Source of the DNA: Peribacillus kribbensis DSM 17871
GTDB lineage: Bacteria; Bacillota; Bacilli; Bacillales; DSM-1321
DNA length: 64,000 nt
NCBI RefSeq assembly: GCF_000430765.1
Contig: NZ_AUMQ01000029.1
Span: forward strand, 122,551 to 186,550
Direction of reading: 5' to 3'
The position numbers and the translations under genes were made by a program. Positions 46,227 to 54,935 of this stretch are shown here, piece by piece. Position 1 is the stretch's first letter. Every line of letters starts with the position of its first letter. The notes under the pieces were generated by a model. It worked only from the letters and a program-made list of their open reading frames with translations. It had not been told where the DNA came from and ran no database searches.

Positions 46227-47819
46227 TTACTCTTCCGCTATCCAGGTCCGCAGAAGTTTTGCAAACTCTTCCGGTTTTTCTTTGGCGAGTTTCTCAAGCT
46301 GTTTTCTGCGCACATTCGCTTCTGTTTCAACCGGTTCGCTTACATCCGGTATATCCAACGTTGTGTGCTCTTCTAAACTAAATTCCTCTTCCACGTTCTT
46401 CCTTCTTGAACGGATGTATAGAATAATAGCGACTATCAGTGCTGCAAGCAGCACTCCGCCAACGATATAGATCCACAAAGGAATGGACGATTTCTGCTGA
46501 GAAGAAAAATTCACTTTTCCATTAAAAGGCTGGACCGACACAGCAATCTTTTGATTTACAATCTGGTCAGGGGTAGTTGCCGGAAGATATTGTTTATCAA
46601 CAGAAGTTCTCACGATGGTGCCAAGGACCTTTGTTATATCATCAATCCTTGCCTGAGGCAGTGAATTGACATCATTTTTCTTAGGGGGCTCTACCATGAC
46701 CTGAATGCCAAGGTCCCTGATTTTATAAGGACTTTCTACGATATCCTTTTTAATTCGATTGACTTCATAGTTGACCGTATCTTGGGCTTTTTCATAGTTC
46801 CCATCCTGCCCGTTAGTAATCTGGGCATACTGGCCGGCAGTGTCGGATGTCTCTCCCGATGTAGGTGTCCCCCCGGCGGCGGCACCTTTTCCATTCCAGG
46901 TTTCGGTAATCTTTTGAGCACTTATTGCAATTCCCTGCATCTTCGTCTTATCGACCGGCTCTACTAGTTTTTCCTCTCTTTTTTCCTGAGTGAAATCAAT
47001 ATCAGCTGTTACCGAAACGACCACCTTGTCCTGACCCATAAGAGTGCCAAGCATGCTTTGTACACGTCTCTGCAAATCGCGCTCGACTTCCTTCTGCATA
47101 TCGTGCTGGGCCGTAAACACGGTTCCATTTTGCAGATTATTTTCATTTTTCAGATCAAAATACTCAAAATTTTGATTCATAATGACGATATTATCTGTAG
47201 GCAGATTAGGCACGCTTTTTGAAACAAGATGATAAAGAGATCTAATCTGGCTGTCCTGGAACTGGTAGCCGGGCTTTGTCTGCAGGACGACTGAAGCCGA
47301 AGCTTCCTGTCCGCTGTCGCTTACAAAGATGCCTTTGTCAGGCAGGCTCAGCATCACCTTCGCATCTTCAACACCGTCAATCCCTTTAATAAGATTCGCC
47401 AGCTCCGTCTGCATGCTATCCAGCTTCACCACTTGAAATTCATTATCTGTCATGCCAAATCCGGCATTTTTGCTAAAAAAAGAATAATCAATGCTCCCTG
47501 ATTCCGGAATACCTTCCGAGGCTAATTGCACTTTTAATGTATCCACATTCTCTTCAGGCACCAGGATTGTTTTTCCTCCGTCAGCAATCTGTGAGGAGAT
47601 GCCTTTCCCATCAAGGTTCTCCTTGATCTGCCCTGTTTCTGAAGGGGCCAGATCACTGTAAAGAGGGACCATTGTTTCTCTTGTAGAAAAAAAGGAAATG
47701 GCACCGATTAAAGCAATGCCGAGAATAACCGACACGACGAGCCATGTTCTCTGCTTCTTGGTCCTGCCGTTCCAAAAACCGGATATTCTGTTTTTCATGT
47801 TTCCTAAAAATTCATTCAT
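46227..47819 (-). CDS. fliF: Flagellar MS-ring protein FliF
   Basis: Builds the MS ring. The 530 residues have a first membrane segment at about 25-45 (TWLVVSVILGIALIGAISFF), ring-building motifs in the periplasm-facing part (DSMQTELANLIKGIDGVEDA, ASVVLQTKPG), a second membrane segment near 447-470 (IPLWIYIVGGVLLAALIVAI) and a cytoplasmic FliG-binding tail. A 55-bp gap separates it from fliE. Confidence 0.97.
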   Translation of the reverse strand: MNEFLGNMKNRISGFWNGRTKKQRTWLVVSVILGIALIGAISFFSTRETMVPLYSDLAPSETGQIKENLDGKGISSQIADGGKTILVPEENVDTLKVQLASEGIPESGSIDYSFFSKNAGFGMTDNEFQVVKLDSMQTELANLIKGIDGVEDAKVMLSLPDKGIFVSDSGQEASASVVLQTKPGYQFQDSQIRSLYHLVSKSVPNLPTDNIVIMNQNFEYFDLKNENNLQNGTVFTAQHDMQKEVERDLQRRVQSMLGTLMGQDKVVVSVTADIDFTQEKREEKLVEPVDKTKMQGIAISAQKITETWNGKGAAAGGTPTSGETSDTAGQYAQITNGQDGNYEKAQDTVNYEVNRIKKDIVESPYKIRDLGIQVMVEPPKKNDVNSLPQARIDDITKVLGTIVRTSVDKQYLPATTPDQIVNQKIAVSVQPFNGKVNFSSQQKSSIPLWIYIVGGVLLAALIVAIILYIRSRRKNVEEEFSLEEHTTLDIPDVSEPVETEANVRRKQLEKLAKEKPEEFAKLLRTWIAEE

Positions 47820-47874
47820 TCTGATCCCCCGGTATCCTGTATATCCCTAATTCATTTCTCTCCGGCAGCCTCAG

Positions 47875-48186
47875 TTACACCTGCATTCTCATGGTTTCCT
47901 GATAAGCTTCTATAACCTTGTTCCTTACCTCCATGGCTGCCTGGAGGGTGATACTTGCCTTTTGGGAAGCAATCATGACCTGATGAAGATCCACATCTTC
48001 TCCTTTAACAAGTTTGGCGGTCATATTGTCTGACATATTCTGCTCTTCATTTACTTTGTTAATAGAATCTTTCAGTACGGACGCAAAACTATCCTTTGCA
48101 TCGTATGATGTATTGATCGAGTCTGCGTTATTCAATTGACTGGCAGGCTGGACTGGGCTGACAGGCAAATGTATTCCATTAATCAT
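47875..48186 (-). CDS. fliE: Flagellar MS-ring/rod junction protein FliE
   Basis: Joins the MS ring to the rod. The 103 residues show the FliE pattern: SFASVLKDSINKVNEEQ in the middle and DLHQVMIASQKASITLQAAM near the C-terminus, ending VIEAYQETMRMQV. It follows flgC by 15 bp. Confidence 0.95.
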   Translation of the reverse strand: MINGIHLPVSPVQPASQLNNADSINTSYDAKDSFASVLKDSINKVNEEQNMSDNMTAKLVKGEDVDLHQVMIASQKASITLQAAMEVRNKVIEAYQETMRMQV

Positions 48187-48201
48187 TTTTTATCCTCCGC
48201 T

Positions 48202-48666
48202 CTATTTCCCGATTTCCAAAGCTTTCATTAACATGGCCTTCGAAGCATTCATGACCGTAACATTTGCTTCATATGATCGGGTGGCACTCATCAAGTCGAC
48301 CATTTCTTTTAGTGAGTCAACATTCGGCATTTTAACATAACCATTTTTATCGGCATCTGGATGTTCTGGATCATATACCATTTTAAATGGTGTTTCATTG
48401 TCTTCTGTTATTTTGGTTACCTTGACACCGTTCCCCAATGAGCTGCTGTCTACTCCCAGTGCCTGATTGTAAAAGCTTGAGAAAGATCCACCATTCGGCT
48501 GGAGGACAACCATCTTGCGCCGATAAGGATCCCATTCCTTGGTCTCGGCATTATAGGTCCCTCGAGTTGAGTCTGCATTCGCCATATTGGATGAAATGAC
48601 ATCCATCCTGACTCTCTGTGCCGTGAGGGCGGATGCCGTATTATTTATACTGTGAAAGATACTCAT
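48202..48666 (-). CDS. flgC: Flagellar basal-body rod protein FlgC
   Basis: Proximal rod protein. The 154 residues begin with the rod motif SIFHSINNTASALTAQRVRM followed by ISSNMANADSTRG, and end with SATRSYEANVTVMNASKAML. The start codon directly follows the flgB stop. Confidence 0.96.
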   Translation of the reverse strand: MSIFHSINNTASALTAQRVRMDVISSNMANADSTRGTYNAETKEWDPYRRKMVVLQPNGGSFSSFYNQALGVDSSSLGNGVKVTKITEDNETPFKMVYDPEHPDADKNGYVKMPNVDSLKEMVDLMSATRSYEANVTVMNASKAMLMKALEIGK

Positions 48667-49059
48667 TTATTTCCCTCCTTTAATCACGGATTGAAGGGAC
48701 CCGAATTTGCCGCTTAAAATTTCAGCTACCGCATTATAGTAAAGCTGATTTTCAGCAAGGTCACTCATTTCTTTATCCACATCGACGCTGTTTCCATTCG
48801 CATTGTATTCCTGGTTGCTTTTCGTAAAAACTCCTCCTGTCCCGCCTGGACCATTTTCGAACTCAATGTGTTTAGGGCTGGTGCGGTAAGCCTTCATTGA
48901 ATCCAAGCTATCCTGCAGCATGGATTTAAAGCTGACGTCCTTCGCCTTGTAATTGGGCGTATCCACATTCGCAATATTTTGCGAGATTGTTTTTTGTTTA
49001 AGGGAGGAGTAATTTAGCGCACTCTCCAGGGTATTAAACGTATTTGAAAAAAGATTCAA
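48667..49059 (-). CDS. flgB: Flagellar basal-body rod protein FlgB
   Basis: Proximal rod protein and first gene of the fla/che operon. I place the start at TTG 49059, five bases after GAGGTGG, giving 130 residues starting NLFSNTFNTLESALNYSS, which lines up with B. subtilis FlgB. A GTG three codons upstream lacks its own ribosome binding site. The rod motif ISQNIANVDTPNYKAKDVSF is intact. Confidence 0.95.
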   Translation of the reverse strand: MNLFSNTFNTLESALNYSSLKQKTISQNIANVDTPNYKAKDVSFKSMLQDSLDSMKAYRTSPKHIEFENGPGGTGGVFTKSNQEYNANGNSVDVDKEMSDLAENQLYYNAVAEILSGKFGSLQSVIKGGK

Positions 49060-49148
49060 TTTTTCCACCTCAAAATGTTTAATATTAGGTAAAAAGGGGA
49101 ATTATGTAGAATTACGTCATTTTTTGTAATAGCATGAACTCCTTTCCT

Positions 49149-49177
49149 ATTTTATAGAATCTATATCTCAATGTCTA
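49149..49177 (-). promoter_or_regulatory. Predicted SigA promoter of the fla/che operon
   Basis: Minus strand TAGACA (49177-49172), 17 bp, TAAAAT (49154-49149), about 90 bp upstream of flgB. It drives the whole 28-kb operon if no other promoter acts. Confidence 0.6.
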
Positions 49178-49314
49178 TGCAGTAAAATGGTAAAAATATG
49201 AGTTTTTTGTCCTATTTTCTAACTTTTTGTTACAATTAAATTTCAAATTGGTTACATATACCAAGTATTTTATTGAGTATGAGGAATATATTTCCAAATG
49301 TAAGAAAAAAACAG

Positions 49315-49358
49315 CAAAAAAAATACTCCATTCGGCATATTGCCAAAAGGAGTATTTT
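49315..49358 (-). terminator. codY: Terminator after codY
   Basis: Minus strand 10-bp stem AAAATACTCC/GGAGTATTTT with additional inner pairs (TTGGC/GCCGA), followed by eight T. It starts 9 bp past the codY stop and isolates codY from fla/che. Confidence 0.9.
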
Positions 49359-49366
49359 ATAGTTAA

Positions 49367-50146
49367 TCAGCTGCTCTTTAATTTTTCTAGTTCAACTAGG
49401 AATTTAGAATTTAAAACCTTTATGTAGGTTCCCTTCATTCCCAAAGAACGGGACTCAATTACACCGGCACTTTCGAGTTTCCTAAGCGCATTGACAATGA
49501 CTGATCTTGTAATCCCTACACGATCTGCGATTTTTGAAGCAACGAGCAGGCCTTCATTTCCCTTTAGTTCTTCAAAAATATGCTCAATTGCTTCGAGCTC
49601 ACTATAAGACAGCGAACTGATCGCCATCTGAACAACAGCCTTGCTGCGTGCTTCTTCTTCAATTTCCTCTGCTTTTTCGCGAAGGATTTCCATGCCGACC
49701 ACTGTAGCACCGTATTCTCCAAGGATAAGGTCATCATCGTGGAACTTTTCTTCCAATCGAGCCAGAATTAATGTTCCCAAACGTTCTCCTCCGCCAATGA
49801 TCGGAACAATGGTGGTTAATCCTGATTTAAACAATTCCTTGTTCTCAACGGGGAAAGCTGTATATTCACTTTCAATGTCAATATTTGAAGACGTTTCCTG
49901 AATAGTAGAAAGACCTTTGATGTATTCTTCCGGAAACTGGCGGTCTTCAAGCATTTTCTTCATTCGTTCATTTTCGATCTGCTGGTTGATAGAGAAGCCT
50001 AAGAGTTTTCCTCTTCTGCTTACCACAAATACGTTAGCCTCAATTACTTCACTCAAGCTTTCCGCCATCTCTTTGAAATTCACAGGCTTTCCTGCAGAGC
50101 TTTGAAGCATTGAGTTAATTCTTCTTGTTTTTGTTAATAAATTCAT
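49367..50146 (-). CDS. codY: GTP- and branched-chain amino acid-sensing repressor CodY
   Basis: Global nutritional repressor. The 259 residues have an N-terminal GAF domain for isoleucine/valine (about 1-150, with [16 protein letters not shown]) and a C-terminal winged helix with [20 protein letters not shown], the highly conserved recognition helix, and [20 protein letters not shown]. It ends the xerC-hslV-hslU-codY group; a 195-bp gap precedes it. Confidence 0.98.
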   Translation of the reverse strand: MNLLTKTRRINSMLQSSAGKPVNFKEMAESLSEVIEANVFVVSRRGKLLGFSINQQIENERMKKMLEDRQFPEEYIKGLSTIQETSSNIDIESEYTAFPVENKELFKSGLTTIVPIIGGGERLGTLILARLEEKFHDDDLILGEYGATVVGMEILREKAEEIEEEARSKAVVQMAISSLSYSELEAIEHIFEELKGNEGLLVASKIADRVGITRSVIVNALRKLESAGVIESRSLGMKGTYIKVLNSKFLVELEKLKSS

Positions 50147-50341
50147 TACTTATTTCCTCCTACTTACTTCCACAATCATTGCAATTTGTCTTCATGAATC
50201 TTTGTATGAACGGAACATGCTGACTAAAGAGGAATATGTCCGAAATCTTTCATTTGTCATGTACCCTTCATGAATTCATTCAAACTTGCTGCAGCCTGAA
50301 AAGCTGCCCTCCGCCAGTCTGTTCATATCTTTTTCACGCTT

Positions 50342-51748
50342 TTACAGAATAAACTGGCTTAAATCCTTATCTCTGGATATATTCCCCAGCTTTTCCTCTA
50401 CGTATTGAGGGGTAATTGTAATCTTTTCCATTGTGATGTCCGGTGCTTCAAAGGATAGATCCTCAAGGAGCTTTTCAAGTATAGTATGAAGTCTTCTCGC
50501 GCCAATATTATCAGTATTCTGATTCACATCATAGGCCACCTCAGCTATTCTACGAATAGCATCGTCAGAAAATTCAATTTGTATACCTTCAGTTTCCAAT
50601 AAAGCCGAATATTGTTTAAGCAGGGCATTATCCGGTTCGTGCAGGATCCGGACAAAATCATCCACTGTAAGTTTTTTAAGTTCCACTCTGATAGGGAAAC
50701 GCCCTTGTAGCTCCGGAATTAAATCGGAAGGCTTAGACATATGGAAGGCGCCGGCTGCAATAAACAAAACATGATCTGTTTTAACCGATCCATACTTCGT
50801 TACAACTGTAGAACCCTCGACAACAGGAAGAATATCCCGCTGAACTCCTTCTCTTGATACATCGGCTGATGACCCGCCTGACTGCCTGCTTGCAATCTTA
50901 TCAATCTCATCAATGAAGATGATCCCGTTTTGCTCCGCACGATACACAGCTTCCTGGGTCACATCATCCATATCAATCAGCTTGGAAGCTTCTTCGCTTG
51001 TCAAAACCTTCCTTGCGTCGCTCACACTGAGTTTTCTTTTCTTTCTTTTCTTTGGCATCAGGCTTCCCAGGGCATCCTGCATATTCATCCCCATCTGCTC
51101 CATGCCCGACCCTTGAAGCAGATCGAACATGGACGCCTGCTGTTCTTCAACCTCCACGGTCACCATTTCGTTTTCAAGTTCTCCGGCTGACAATTTCGCT
51201 TCAACCGCTTTTCTTTTCTCATACATGGTGTAATCCTCAGAGGAAGATGACTCGTCCTCCTCCTGGCCATTGCCGCCAAACAGCATTTCCAAAGGATTTT
51301 TGAAGTTGGCCTGTTTTTTAGCCGAAGGCACCAAAAGCTCCACAAGACGGGAATTCGCATTTTGTTCAGCCCTGTCTTTTACCGAGAGCATTTTCTCTTC
51401 CTTAATGAGCCTTACAGATGTCTCTACAAGGTCTCTCACCATCGATTCGACATCACGGCCTACATAGCCGACTTCTGTGAATTTAGTTGCTTCTACTTTA
51501 ACAAAGGGTGCGCCCACTAATTTTGCCATTCTGCGGGCAATCTCTGTCTTTCCTACACCGGTAGGACCGATCATCAGGATATTCTTAGGAACTACTTCAT
51601 CCCTTAGCTTATCTGACAGCAGCATGCGGCGATATCGGTTTCTAAGCGCAATGGCAACCGCCCTTTTAGCATCATTCTGTCCGACAATATATTGATTCAG
51701 CTTTTCTACAATCTGTCTAGGGGTCATATTTGACTTATTCGTTTTCAT
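50342..51748 (-). CDS. hslU: ATP-dependent protease ATPase subunit HslU (ClpY)
   Basis: AAA+ unfoldase of the HslVU protease. ATG 51748, seven bases after AAGGAG, gives 468 residues. Walker A is [20 protein letters not shown] near 60-79, the pore motif follows as GYVGRD, and Walker B is [13 protein letters not shown]. An intermediate domain of about 110-250 carries acidic stretches. hslV is 13 bp upstream. Confidence 0.97.
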   Translation of the reverse strand: MKTNKSNMTPRQIVEKLNQYIVGQNDAKRAVAIALRNRYRRMLLSDKLRDEVVPKNILMIGPTGVGKTEIARRMAKLVGAPFVKVEATKFTEVGYVGRDVESMVRDLVETSVRLIKEEKMLSVKDRAEQNANSRLVELLVPSAKKQANFKNPLEMLFGGNGQEEDESSSSEDYTMYEKRKAVEAKLSAGELENEMVTVEVEEQQASMFDLLQGSGMEQMGMNMQDALGSLMPKKRKKRKLSVSDARKVLTSEEASKLIDMDDVTQEAVYRAEQNGIIFIDEIDKIASRQSGGSSADVSREGVQRDILPVVEGSTVVTKYGSVKTDHVLFIAAGAFHMSKPSDLIPELQGRFPIRVELKKLTVDDFVRILHEPDNALLKQYSALLETEGIQIEFSDDAIRRIAEVAYDVNQNTDNIGARRLHTILEKLLEDLSFEAPDITMEKITITPQYVEEKLGNISRDKDLSQFIL

Positions 51749-51761
51749 ATCCCCACTCCTT

Positions 51762-52304
51762 TTAAAGCTCTTCAACAATGATATTTGTATTTGTATACAC
51801 ACAGACCTCTGCGGCTATCTCAAGGGCAGCCTTCGCAATCTCACTGGCTGACAAATGTTCTCCTGAATACCGCTTTAATGCTCTTCCTGCGGATAGGGCA
51901 TAATTCCCGCCTGATCCAATCGCCAGAATGCCGTCATCCGGTTCGATGACTTCCCCTGTTCCTGAGATCAAAAGCATATGGCTCTCATTCATGACAATCA
52001 GCATGGCTTCGAGCTGCCTGAGCATTTTGTCCCCGCGCCACTGCTTCGCAAGCTCAACTGCAGCGCGCTGCAAATTCCCATTATATTCTTCAAGTTTTCC
52101 TTCAAACATTTCAAACAGAGTAAATGCATCGGCTACAGAACCAGCAAATCCCGCCAGCACCTTCCCGTTGAAAAGACGTCTGACCTTACGCGCCGTATGC
52201 TTCATCACGACCGCATTCCCAAATGTAACCTGTCCGTCTCCCGCCATGGCAGATTTGCCATTGTGATTGACTGCAAATATAGTAGTAGCATGAAAATTAC
52301 CCAT
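51762..52304 (-). CDS. hslV: ATP-dependent protease proteolytic subunit HslV (ClpQ)
   Basis: Proteasome-like peptidase of HslVU. The 180 residues begin [12 protein letters not shown] and contain [12 protein letters not shown] and [15 protein letters not shown]. In E. coli the mature protein begins TTI with Thr as nucleophile, while B. subtilis ClpQ (MSSFHATTI) has been reported to use its N-terminal Ser. Here residue 2 is Gly, so a Ser mechanism at that position is not possible. AAAGGAGAG precedes the ATG. Confidence 0.97.
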   Translation of the reverse strand: MGNFHATTIFAVNHNGKSAMAGDGQVTFGNAVVMKHTARKVRRLFNGKVLAGFAGSVADAFTLFEMFEGKLEEYNGNLQRAAVELAKQWRGDKMLRQLEAMLIVMNESHMLLISGTGEVIEPDDGILAIGSGGNYALSAGRALKRYSGEHLSASEIAKAALEIAAEVCVYTNTNIIVEEL

Positions 52305-52358
52305 ATAACTCTCCTTTCAGTTCCTGCCTGCAACCTGTTTCACGAGCCAATTACGTAT

Positions 52359-53261
52359 TTAGGCACGCGGATGAGTATTAATGTATACCTTCCGCAGCTG
52401 TTCTTTTGTAATATGTGTGTAAATTTGGGTCGAAGATATTTCAGAATGCCCCAAAAGCTCCTGGACAGTTCTTAAATCCGCACCATTATTCAAGAGATGT
52501 GTGGCAAAGGAATGCCTCAGCATATGGGGATGAAGACTTTTTTCCTTAGAGGCTTTCTTAATGACGCCATCTAGTATATACCTGACACCCCTCGCAGACA
52601 AGGGTCCTCCCTTTGCATTCACAAACAGGAAGTCATGCTCCCTTCCAGCTTTTAACAACCGGGATCTTGAGGTCTCAATATAAATTTTAACTGCTTCCCT
52701 TCCATAGCTTCCAATTGGAACGTACCGGTCTTTCCTGCCTTTCCCATGAATCAGGATAGTTCCCAGTGAAAAATCGATATCCTTAAGCTTCATTTCACAG
52801 CATTCACTCACCCTCGCTCCTGTTCCATATAAAAGTTCAAGAAGCGCAAGGTCCCTGACACCTAATACCTGGTCAGGATCACATGCCTGAAAGAGAGGCT
52901 CAATTTCTTCCTCATACAGAAACCTTGGAAGCTTATGGTCCTTTTTAGGTAGCGACACGAGCGAAAAAGGATTTTCCTCCACCGCTCCCTCCCTCATCAT
53001 GAAGCGAAAAAAACTCCTCAGGCAGGATATTTTCCTGGAGATCGTTTTCTTGGCTAGATTTTTCTCATATAGGCCTGTTAAAAATAATCTGGCATCCAAA
53101 TATTCGATCGCATTGAAATCGGCAAGCCTATGTTCACTCATAAAGATGATAAATTCATTAATATCTCTTTGATAATTGATGACCGTATGATTGGAACAAT
53201 TTTTTTCAACTTGTAAATATTCTGTGTAGGACTTCAAGATCTCTTCAATTTTCATTTGCAT
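52359..53261 (-). CDS. xerC: Tyrosine recombinase XerC (CodV)
   Basis: Resolves chromosome dimers at dif together with XerD. The 300 residues have an N-terminal SAM-like core-binding domain and a catalytic domain with Arg in YGTGARVSE, Lys in HGKGRKDRYVP, His-x-x-Arg in HMLRHSFATHLL, His in LLGHSEIS and the nucleophile Tyr in TQIYTHI. All catalytic residues are present. The place between trmFO and hslV is that of B. subtilis codV, so it is the housekeeping enzyme rather than an integrase. Confidence 0.96.
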   Translation of the reverse strand: MQMKIEEILKSYTEYLQVEKNCSNHTVINYQRDINEFIIFMSEHRLADFNAIEYLDARLFLTGLYEKNLAKKTISRKISCLRSFFRFMMREGAVEENPFSLVSLPKKDHKLPRFLYEEEIEPLFQACDPDQVLGVRDLALLELLYGTGARVSECCEMKLKDIDFSLGTILIHGKGRKDRYVPIGSYGREAVKIYIETSRSRLLKAGREHDFLFVNAKGGPLSARGVRYILDGVIKKASKEKSLHPHMLRHSFATHLLNNGADLRTVQELLGHSEISSTQIYTHITKEQLRKVYINTHPRA

Positions 53262-53281
53262 TCAGCACCCTTATAAAGCTA

Positions 53282-54628
53282 CTAAATATTATCATAGTTC
53301 CACTCGGCAGGCAATGAATTTTCCATATTTTTCACAAAGTTCTGAATTGTTTCTAACGCCCTTTTTGCATGCATTTCGTTGCGGTCTTTTTTGGCCTTAA
53401 TCCTTTGATCGAGGTCAGGGAAAAGACCGAAATTCGCATTCATCGGCTGGAAGGTTGACGTATTGGCAGCAGTTATATAATGAGCCATGCTGCCGATTGC
53501 TGTTTCTGCCGGGAAAACCAGAGGTTCTTCACCATTTATGATCCTCGCGGCATTGATGCCTGCAATTAATCCCGATGCAGCAGACTCCACATAGCCTTCA
53601 ACCCCCGTCATCTGGCCTGCAAAGAAAAGCTCTTTATTGGCCTTTAGCTGGTAGGTTGGCAGCAGCACCTTTGGAGAATTAATAAATGTATTCCGATGCA
53701 TGACCCCATACCGTACAATTTCAGCATTTTCAAGACCCGGAATAAGGCGGATGACTTCTTTTTGCGGTCCCCATTTAAGATGCGTTTGAAAACCTACTAT
53801 ATTATATAGTGTTCCGGCCGCATCATCCTGTCTAAGCTGAACAACTGCATATGGCCTCTTCCCTGTTTTCGGATCCTCCAGCCCCACAGGCTTCAAAGGT
53901 CCAAACAGCATAGTCTTCTTTCCTCTCTGCCCCATTACCTCAATAGGCATACAGCCTTCAAAGAAGACTTCCTTCTCAAATTCTTTTAAGGGCACTGTTT
54001 CAGCGGATACAAGCGCCTCATAAAATGTGTTGAATTCCTCTTCAGTCATCGGACAGTTCAAATAGGCTGCTTCCCCTTTATCATAGCGGGACTTCAAATA
54101 CACCTTATCCATATTAATGCTGTCTTTTTCAAGGATCGGGGCGGCGGCATCATAAAAATATAAATATTCTTCCCCAGTCAGTACCTTAAGCTTCTCCGCA
54201 AGGGCCGGACTTGTAAGCGGACCCGTTGCAATAATGGCCGGCCCTTCAGGAATTTCTGTCACCTCTTCATTAAAAACAGTAACATTCTCGTGGTTTTTCA
54301 CCTTTTGTGTCACTCTGTCAGCAAATTCGTGGCGGTCTACAGCCAAAGCGCCGCCTGCCGGAACAGAGCTTTCATCCGCTGAGGAAATAATGACAGAATC
54401 TAAGTTCCTCATTTCCTCTTTTAATACTCCGACAGCATTCGTGAGCGTGTTCGCCCTGAGCGAGTTGCTGCAGACCAGCTCGGCAAACTTGTCGGTATGG
54501 TGGGCTGGAGTCTGCCGTACCGGCCGCATCTCATACAAATGGACCTTGATGCCTCGTTTAGCGAGCTGCCATGCAGCTTCACTTCCCGCAAGTCCGGCAC
54601 CAATTACATTTACTGCCTTTTTCTCCAT
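53282..54628 (-). CDS. trmFO: Folate-dependent tRNA (m5U54) methyltransferase TrmFO
   Basis: Methylates U54 of the tRNA T-loop using methylene-THF and FADH2. ATG 54628, eight bases after GGAGG, gives 448 residues; an ATG five codons upstream is less well placed. The FAD-binding motif is [20 protein letters not shown] at the N-terminus, and ELVCSNSLR and ANFGLFPDL are typical. It has a predicted promoter at 54766-54795 and leads the trmFO-xerC-hslVU-codY group. Confidence 0.97.
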   Translation of the reverse strand: MEKKAVNVIGAGLAGSEAAWQLAKRGIKVHLYEMRPVRQTPAHHTDKFAELVCSNSLRANTLTNAVGVLKEEMRNLDSVIISSADESSVPAGGALAVDRHEFADRVTQKVKNHENVTVFNEEVTEIPEGPAIIATGPLTSPALAEKLKVLTGEEYLYFYDAAAPILEKDSINMDKVYLKSRYDKGEAAYLNCPMTEEEFNTFYEALVSAETVPLKEFEKEVFFEGCMPIEVMGQRGKKTMLFGPLKPVGLEDPKTGKRPYAVVQLRQDDAAGTLYNIVGFQTHLKWGPQKEVIRLIPGLENAEIVRYGVMHRNTFINSPKVLLPTYQLKANKELFFAGQMTGVEGYVESAASGLIAGINAARIINGEEPLVFPAETAIGSMAHYITAANTSTFQPMNANFGLFPDLDQRIKAKKDRNEMHAKRALETIQNFVKNMENSLPAEWNYDNI

Positions 54629-54675
54629 TTTACGAACCTCCATATTGTCTTATGTATCATTAAGCCGTAAAAACT

Positions 54676-54690
54676 ATTATCTTCAAGATA
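54676..54690. promoter_or_regulatory. 15-bp palindrome in the trmFO leader
   Basis: TTATCTTGAAGATAA (7-1-7 inverted repeat, read on the minus strand), about 80 bp downstream of the trmFO -10 element. The shape recalls Fur/PerR-type boxes, but the bases do not match either consensus well. It may equally be a short RNA hairpin. Confidence 0.35.
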
Positions 54691-54765
54691 AGCCTATCCT
54701 AATTACGGTATACCAAAACAAGGAAACGATCTTTTTTTATCACTTTGCTCAAGTGCGAACATAAA

Positions 54766-54795
54766 ATTATAAGACTAAAACTCACTATTTGTCCA
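54766..54795 (-). promoter_or_regulatory. trmFO: Predicted SigA promoter of trmFO
   Basis: Minus strand TGGACA (54795-54790), 18 bp, TATAAT (54771-54766). Confidence 0.65.
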
Positions 54796-54901
54796 TATGC
54801 ATTTTACATTACGTTTCAAATAAAAAAAAGTTTCATGCTTTTCCTACATGCTATCTGCAAAAGCAAAAGGCGCTTTAGTCCAGGAGAATTCCCGGCTGCA
54901 T

Positions 54902-54935
54902 AAAAAGAAGGCGGGGAGTTCCCCACCTTCTTTTT
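54902..54935 (-). terminator. topA: Terminator after topA
   Basis: A 15-bp near-perfect stem around AAGAAGGTGGGG with a four-base loop and T-rich end, overlapping the topA stop codon by two bases. It is symmetrical enough to act on both strands. Confidence 0.9.

Larger units (their letters stand above)
49060..49366. other. 307-bp intergenic region codY-flgB
   Basis: Contains the codY terminator (49315-49358) and the predicted fla/che promoter (49149-49177). The remaining roughly 140 bp between them are very AT-rich. I looked for a clear CodY box and a SigD promoter and found neither with confidence. Confidence 0.7.
54629..54933. other. 305-bp intergenic region topA-trmFO
   Basis: Contains the topA terminator, the trmFO promoter (54766-54795) and a 15-bp perfect palindrome at about 54676-54690. 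No gene is supported. Confidence 0.7.

Noticed and set aside
49225-49250. Possible CodY box (AATTTCAAATT) upstream of fla/che
   Set aside because: Only about 9 of 15 positions fit the consensus AATTTTCWGAAAATT, in a very AT-rich region where such matches are expected by chance.
52359-53261. Phage or integron integrase
   Set aside because: The tyrosine recombinase is the housekeeping XerC: correct length, conserved neighbours trmFO and hslV, and no attachment-site duplication or phage genes nearby.
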